The notes beneath the pieces are model-generated. The model searched no databases. It had not been told where the DNA came from and saw only the letters and a list, made by a program, of their open reading frames with translations. A DNA stretch of 64,000 bases from positions 108,210 to 172,209 of the forward strand of contig JACKQL020000099.1 in assembly GCA_018296165.2 (NCBI GenBank). The letters run 5' to 3'. This DNA is from Termitomyces sp. T153 (Eukaryota > Basidiomycota > Agaricomycetes > Agaricales > Lyophyllaceae). The position numbers were made by a program, and so were the translations under genes. Below are positions 57,614 through 64,000 of this stretch, in pieces (the stretch's first letter is position 1; the number at the start of each line of letters is the position of its first letter).

Positions 57614-58552
57614 TTACCTCGCGTAGAGCCCCAGTCGAACTCATTGAACGACCTACAATAATACAGATAGGACATATCACTTTCCATGAAACATCGGAAA
57701 TACCATCAATCTAACCAACCTGAATCTTGTTTTTTTTTTACCACAAATTATATTATATAGAGAGGATAGACAGAGACACTTAAATTCCCATAAAGACTCA
57801 CATCTTGAAATCATAGAGGCCACGATTTTCACACAGACTCCATATTTCCCAAGTATCAAAAAACTACACAGTATGTAAGAAAACCGTCAATAACATCTCC
57901 ACTCCTTCAAAGAGAATCTCCACTAGGCCGATATGTTATCCTTCTTCGGGGTAGACTGAAGGCGCCGAAGATTTAAAGTCCAGAACGACCCCGTCTTCAA
58001 CATTTGCGGGGGGAAGCGATCGCTCGTTTTTCTTCCCTGTAAGTATAAGCGCGTGGTGGCAGCGATGAACAAGTTCACATCCAAACACCTCACATCCCAG
58101 TCCTCCATATTAAACAACACCAACACCAACAACGAACCACAAATCCATCCATCCATCCATCCATCCATCCATCCATCCATCCGAATCTATTCCACCACTA
58201 CGTACGTATATACACATTCCGTAAAACGAAAAACTATAACGTACACCTAAACCAAAACCAAAAAACCAAAAACCATACGCATAACAATACACGAGTGATC
58301 GGTGGGGGTACGTACTACGCCACGATACGATACGATACGCTACGATACAAGTACTACAAACAAGTAATACGATATACACATAACTGAACGGGATATATAT
58401 CAATATCAACCACACTATATATCTATACCCTTTATTTAAGAACGAGACGAGGAGGAGGAGGAGAGACGAGGAGGAGAGACGAGAAAAGAAAACACAAAGA
58501 AAAAAAAAGAAAAAGAACCTCTAAACCAAGTCATACGAGGGACGATCCCCGC
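57614..58552. other. Intergenic 3' region with ATCC microsatellite
   Basis: An (ATCC)n tract of about ten units lies at 58,143-58,182. Open frames here are products of the repeat. A purine-rich aggagg/aaaagaa tract at 58,440-58,515 immediately follows the stop of the next gene in its own sense. Confidence 0.7.
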
Positions 58553-61247
58553 TCATCCCAACGCAAACCTCAACGTACTCATCGTCGACGACGACGCCGA
58601 CGACGGCTCAAACCCCTCCTGCACACCCGTCCCCTCCCCCACCTCCCGTGTCTCCCCCTGCATCCCCTGCCCCATCGCCTGCCCCTGCCCCTGCCCCGTC
58701 CCCGTCCCCGCCCCCTGTGTCGTCCCCGTCCCCGTCGCAGGCGACGCCATCCACCCAACCCCAACAGCCATCCCAATCCCAACTCCAACCCCAACTCCAA
58801 ACCCCACATTAAACATATCAAAATCAGCCTGCGAGACCGTCGGTGAGGGTGAGGGCAGGGACGGCGTGGACGTGGACATGGGCGGGGGTGGAGGTGTAGG
58901 TGTAGGTGTAGGTGTGGGCGTGGGCGGGGCCGGGGGCGAAGGTGTGTACATCGGTGAGGCTGGTGCTGGTATTGGCATCGGCGCTGACATCGGCGCTGAC
59001 ATAGGCACAGGCACAGGCATCGCCGACGGCGACACCGTCGAAGAAACAGCCGACCCCCCCACACCCACACCCACACCCGCACCCGCAAACAACGACCCAA
59101 TCCCCATCCCATGCATCCCCATATTCACACTCATATTAATATTCATATTCATATTCACACCCATCGGCACCATCCCCAGCATGTTCACGCCCAACATGTC
59201 AAGCGGCGCAGCCGCAGACGCAGACGGCGACGACGGCGTGTGACTCTGAGTGTGCATGGTCGCGGACGGTGGTCGATTGACAGGGACAGGACCAGGACCA
59301 GGCATCGACACCGGCGCCATCACCGGCGCCTCCTCCTCCTCCCTCTTCATCCTCTCAAAAAAATCATCCCACCCCTGATCCTCCCCATGCTGCCCCGCCT
59401 TCTCGCCCGCACCCGCCCCCGCCCCCCATCCCCACTCCTCCTTCCTCCCCCTATCAACCGGCGTCCCCCTCCCAATCAACCCCACACTCCCCGTCTCGGC
59501 CTGCCTCAACACCAACACAGGTATCGTCGCCAGCTTCGGCGGCGGAACAGGCAACGTCGATTCATGGAACGGGTGCATCGTCCGGGCTCCAAAGTACGAC
59601 GAAGGCGGCGGAGACGGCGGCGGGGGCGAGGGCAAGAGCGAGGGCGTGCGCGGCTGTGGCTGCGGCTGCGGCACTGGCGGTGCATAGTGCACATCCCCAT
59701 CTGCGCGCCGATGCGGCGGCACGTCCCTGGCCCTCTCATTCCCATTCTCAGCCACACACCCTCCCCTTACCAACGGCACATAAAACGTCTCCAAATGCGC
59801 GCCAGCACCGCCCCTAACCCTCGCCCTCCCTGCGCCCCCGCGCCCAACGACGCTCGACAGCTCAGCATTAAACGACGGGTCGTGCGCGTACGCTTCAGGG
59901 TCCACGTCTCCCTCCGCATCCGGGTCGTCTTCCGAGGAATCAGAGGACGTCAAGGCGTCCTCGTCTCGTCCTAAAGCTCGGTTCACATCCTCACCGTGAG
60001 CACCGACATCATACCCCTTCACCCGCCTCCGCGCATGCACACCACCACCCTCACACTCCTCGTACTCATCCTCATCACTCAACTCGCTCTCATAATCACT
60101 CCAGTCCTCCCCATCGCTCTCCTCGCGTTCTTCCCCCGCACACTCGCTCTCGGCGGCCTCGGCCTCGGCGCCTGACCCGCCGACACGCGCAACAACCCAC
60201 GGCTTCGGATACCCGTGCTTTATGAAATAATCATCCGCTTCTTGTGCGACGAGGTCTCGGATCGTGACGGGCGTGTAGCGGCTTTGGCTGGGGGGAGGGT
60301 AATTAGTTTGATAGAAAAAAAAACAACAAGAGATTTGGAGTTTGAAAGTTGAGAATGCGCTCATCGCCACTCGAACCACCATTCTTGGGCGTGACGTCAC
60401 GGAATTCAAACCAAGAAAAGACAACTCACAGATACTCGACTCTCAGCCTACACGCGGTCTTCCAGAGCATGAAACTGTCCCTCACATGTCTCGACTGCTG
60501 CTGTACTTGTCGTGCGTGCGCGCGCCCCCGCCCGTGCTCTTGCGAGAGCGGGCTCTGGGGCGATCCTTGGGTGGGATAGTGTTGATGTTGGAGATGATCC
60601 ATGTCCATATCGATATCCACAGGCGCAGGGAAGTCTTCAGTCACAGACTGGGGTTCGTACGCGCACTGCTGTGGCCGTAGAGGTATATCGATGTGTGCGG
60701 GTATAGACTCTATAGCTGGGCTCGAGCTGTCGTCCGGACTCGGCGTTGGCAGGGTATCGTCAATGGCGTCGACGTGCACGCGGAATGGCTTCTGGCGAGT
60801 GCGGCGGGCAGGCACAGGCGCAGCAGGCCGTGGCTTTGTGCTGCCTCTGCGCAGCGGGGCTGGATCGGATATCGGCGTCTGTTTCCGGGCAGAGCGTGGT
60901 GAGCGGCGCAGCGTCTTGGAAATGTTAGCAAAATAAAATGATGGAGAAACAAGACGCACTGCTGCAGAGTTTTCTTTGCGTTTGGAGGCGGGTTCGGGCG
61001 GGGAGCGGACTGGTTTGCGGAGGGGCATGGGAATCGAGCCGAGGGGGAGCGGCGGCGGGGAGGCTGGCGCAGGCGGGCCGCTGAGACGGCGCCGCTTGGA
61101 CGGACGCAGGGTGCGCGGGCATGCAGCTGGCTCGGGGTCGTGGGCCGACTCGTGGGCCCGCTTGCGAGCCGGGGACGAGCCGGGCGACGACGAAGGGGAC
61201 GGGGACGAACCGAGCCGGGGGCTGCGTCGTAGAGGCGGGTGTAACAT
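58553..61247 (-). CDS. Large disordered, GC-rich protein with GRGTPVDR motif, paralog 2
   Basis: Three exons (61247-60960, 60914-60430, 60287-58553) give 835 residues. The N-terminus (MLHPPLRRSPRLGS) is basic and Pro/Ser-rich with nuclear-signal-like RPSKRRRLSG. A conserved-looking block spans the second intron: DSFMLWKTACRLRVEYL joined to QSRYTPVTIRDLVAQEADDY and FIKHGYPKPWVVAR. It is followed by a long acidic region, then GLIGRGTPVDRGRKEEWGWG, the same motif as in the 50,973 gene. A Met/Gly/Val-rich low-complexity region of short repeats ends in STMSTLRFALG. The strong GC and codon bias come from the low-complexity repeats; several large antisense frames arise from them. Likely nuclear regulatory protein by composition only; the family is known to me only as hypothetical. 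Confidence 0.78.
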
Positions 61248-63029
61248 TTGTCAACAGGGCCGGGCTTCGAATCTGGACTTGTCAAAAACGTTAGCTTCCG
61301 TATAAGTTTGGTGTCAACATACCGTTTCTTGCTTGTTAACCAGATGGGCGCAGGAGAAGACGCAGACCGATGACTCTTTTTCCCACGCACCCCTCGACAA
61401 CAATCACATCGGCTGATTTTGCACCCGGCCATCACGTGGCTGCGCACGGTCCCTGCCCATGCGGGGTCGTGGACGTTGTCAACTCGTCTGCATATATACC
61501 CCGGGCCACAGCCTTGGCGACAATCTGAATTATTACACACTCTCTGATCCATTCGATCGCCCGTGATGCGCTCATTGTATGTAATCCTCGACACGGAGGC
61601 TTTCTCGCGACATTCTCGACGCATTTGGTAGTTTCTTCCGGTATCACTTCGTTCCCTCCGACCCGACCCTGATCCTACAAGCGTGTATACTATGTATTCC
61701 ATGCATGCTTGTACGTACATGCGCGTATGTAACGGGTGATGGACGGCGAAGCGCTCGCACTAAAAGACCGCGATTACATAACAGGCGTTCATGACAAATT
61801 AACTATCACATTATTAACAAGTTGACGACAATCAACGATCCGTGCGCATTATCATGAGCGTGACTCGGACAACTTCGTCATCGTACAGGGGCCAAAATAC
61901 AGCTCTGACACGACTGTGTAAGGTGCAACATCCGACACCTACACAAGTTGCACGCCCGAACGACATCTCCATTCCCAATCTGCATCTAAATGAGCAACAT
62001 CTTCCGCAAAAATAAGACGTGCCATCCGAAACCACTCATCAGTGATCCACGTTGCCTTGAGCATATCCCAATACCGCGGCATCCATCCCAATCAATTATC
62101 CCAATCCTACTGCGTCCCACTCGCCAATGCTCGCCAATGCTGGAAATACAAGATTTTGAGGAAGAACATCGCCATGGCAGAAAGTCACCGGGTAAATGGC
62201 ATCATGAACCCCTCAAAGCCTCGTTCCTCGCAAAATCCAACCCATAGAGAATTCACGTACGGTCCTCAGCGTCCGGGGGTTATCCTCTGCAAACCAAGAA
62301 ATACGAGGATCGTCCACTGCTCGTTCGGATGCGTTACAGATGATGTATGATCACTAGTTCGCAGGTGTACCCTGATCTCCTATCATACGTTCTTTATCTC
62401 GACAAGACAGATCATCCCAGACTCGAGCAGCCACGTCTCCATGGATCCACGTCGATACGAGGTATGATGTATGATGTATGTTTTATTCGCATCAGTGATG
62501 ACAGCGTCAATGAGCTGTGGACAATTGACCGCGCGATCGAGAGTGAGTGTGTTGACGAAGCGGAGAGGGGAGGCTTCTACGGTGGTCGTACCATTCCGCA
62601 TCCGCTGAGTGACTTTTAGCACCAGTCCGAAAGGTAAGCGATATACGGGATGATGATGGCTTGTACGAGGACAACTCGGGAATGGGTTGGTCGTTCCAGT
62701 GGGAAGCCATGAGGTAGACTAGAGGAGAGGAAGGAACTCACGATGTGGGAAATCACGAATGTGTTGGGGTTTTTTGCGGTTTATACATCTCGGAGTGGTT
62801 CATTTGACAGGACCTTTGCATAAATGCACGTGATTACTCTTGGGGTGCCCCCCCCACGAAGAAATTTATTTATAAACACGACCTCAAGACAAAAACATTC
62901 TTATACTACATTACTTTCCAAGTCACACACGACTAGTGATATCGATATCGATATTATTGTTGATATCCTTCCCCCTCCTCAGACCTCCAGACCCCATTTC
63001 GGTCCTCCTAAACTCAGACACAAGACAGC

Positions 63030-63395
63030 CATCACGATTACATCTTCAATCATCTCTTTTACGCTCGGTGGGGTCATCCCGGAGACGTTCTTCCCGGGAC
63101 TGCTATTCATACGCGTGTCACGTCTGCTCTCCGCGGGCTCTCATTTTGAGTGGACGTGGCTCTTCCGGACGTGAAAGTATCCATGGTTTGGCCGATGTGT
63201 AAAGTCCTCCGGCCTCATCGCCACATTTTCTATCATCTCTCTTCCGCTCGGTGGGTGATGCCTCGAGACGTCCTTCCCGCCTGTCCTCAATTTCCCACTT
63301 GTTATTCATACGATACGTGTCACGTCTGCTCTCCGCGTGCTCTCTCATTTTCTGTGGACGTGGCTCTTCCTTCTCCGGACTTGAAAGCATGGATA
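63030..63395. repeat. Imperfect tandem duplication, ~190-bp unit
   Basis: 63,030-63,195 is repeated at 63,218-63,395. Shared blocks include gctcggtggg, ttattcatacg or tattcatacg, tgtcacgtctgctctccgcg and tggacgtggctcttcc. Several indels make the spacing vary between about 183 and 202 bp. Confidence 0.85.
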
Positions 63396-63662
63396 TTTGC
63401 AGCTGATATGTGGTTCTTCCGTGTGCACAGCGATAAGTTGGGTGAAACGGTGGGACTACGTACCCATTTGCATGGGTTCTTCGGAACAGCCACTACTTCT
63501 GTTGTCTACGTGGTGGCGCTGCCCGTGCTATGTAATCTTCTGGAAATGGAAGGAAGAATAAAAAATCTCGAGAGCGACCATTTCGGTTCCGTATGGGTAG
63601 CTGACAATGTCTGTTTCAAAACTACGACGCTCGATGGACATGGTTCGCTCTCTGACCCCCGT

Positions 63663-63692
63663 GGGTTTGGGTTTGGGTTTGGGTTTGGGTTT
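63663..63692. repeat. GGGTTT hexamer array, 5 copies
   Basis: Five perfect GGGTTT units. This resembles telomere-type repeats but differs from the usual fungal TTAGGG and lies inside ordinary sequence. Confidence 0.9.
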
Positions 63693-64000
63693 TCGGAATT
63701 TTCTCAGACGCGTGCGCTTTTGCTCTCCCCCCCATTGAATTTTTCGATTATCCGTTTGTGGTGGAGCGCTGCGTTTCTGACTTCTTCCATTCCAGGCAGA
63801 AGTATCGGCGCTTTAGAAGTCAGGTGTTTCACTCGACAAGAGGTGACTTTTACTGTTCCTGAGCTTGCTCGAAAAAAATATCGATTCGTGAATCTTTCTT
63901 GGAAGATGTTATCTATATTGCTTTTGCAGATGGCTGTGGGCATTCTGGGCTGGTGCCGGCCTGATGAGCGTTCTGAAAAAGAAAGCTTGAATCGTGTGTG

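Larger units (their letters stand above)
61248..64000. other. 2.75 kb right-end region without a recognised gene
   Basis: Open frames are short (85-116 codons) and show no family features. Contents seen: a ~190-bp imperfect tandem duplication (63,030-63,395) and a GGGTTT array (63,663-63,692). A gene entering from beyond the right edge cannot be excluded. Confidence 0.45.

Noticed and set aside
58110..58415. Minus-strand frame with DGWM repeats
   Set aside because: It is a translation of the ATCC microsatellite, not a protein.
59111..59974. 287-codon plus-strand open frame rich in Arg/His
   Set aside because: It is antisense to the GC-rich low-complexity exon 3 of the 58,553 gene and consists of repeat-derived residues. 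The minus-strand frame has splice support and a motif shared with a paralog.
60710..61720. 336-codon minus-strand open frame overlapping the large gene
   Set aside because: It runs in a different frame over exons 1-2 and does not fit the splice-supported product. High GC suppresses stop codons here.
63663..63692. Chromosome end (telomere)
   Set aside because: Only five units of GGGTTT, with ordinary unique sequence continuing for 300 b to the window edge.

Overview
This window is nuclear DNA of a filamentous basidiomycete, most likely an agaricomycete. Genes have many 45-60 bp GT-AG introns, lie close together on both strands, and include lineage-typical families: APSES factors, small BTB proteins, F-box proteins and a secreted zincin-like protein. 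I cannot name the species. Exon borders were read by hand from splice signals, reading phase and conserved motifs, so no transcript supports them.

Layout. 1-19.6 kb is a normal gene block: an APSES transcription factor running off the left edge (-), ornithine decarboxylase (-), a PP2A activator of the RRD1/PTPA family (-) head to head with a 19-exon KU70 (+), a novel small protein (+), a BTB protein (-), a secreted HEAAH-motif protein (+) and a RING-finger protein (+). 20.0-38.1 kb is a transposon nest bracketed by two near-identical, same-strand BTB genes. A dead Copia element (22.5-29.0 kb) sits inside an older gag-like retroelement relic, with Gypsy-like debris to its right. Two solo LTRs of one Gypsy-like family, each with a perfect 5-bp target duplication, are inserted in this material. 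Most of the nest has lost almost all CpG, while the solo LTRs have kept theirs.

38-64 kb mixes genes and family relics: an 826-aa SAM/coiled-coil/tail-anchor protein, an intron-bearing tRNA-Ala(AGC), three F-box/LRR-like copies in different states of decay, a 175-aa unknown protein, and two long disordered proteins that share a GRGTP[IV]DR motif. There is also a second copy of the novel gene from 12.2 kb. The right end holds a 41-bp minisatellite, an ATCC microsatellite, a ~190-bp imperfect tandem duplication and a short GGGTTT array.

Functional links are limited. KU70 (double-strand break repair) and the RRD1-type phosphatase activator share a promoter gap of about 140-175 bp. ODC is the committed step of polyamine synthesis, and the APSES gene is a regulator. 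I found no gene cluster for one pathway and no defence system. The most unusual features are the repeat nest with its CpG contrast and the unrecognised lineage-specific gene families.
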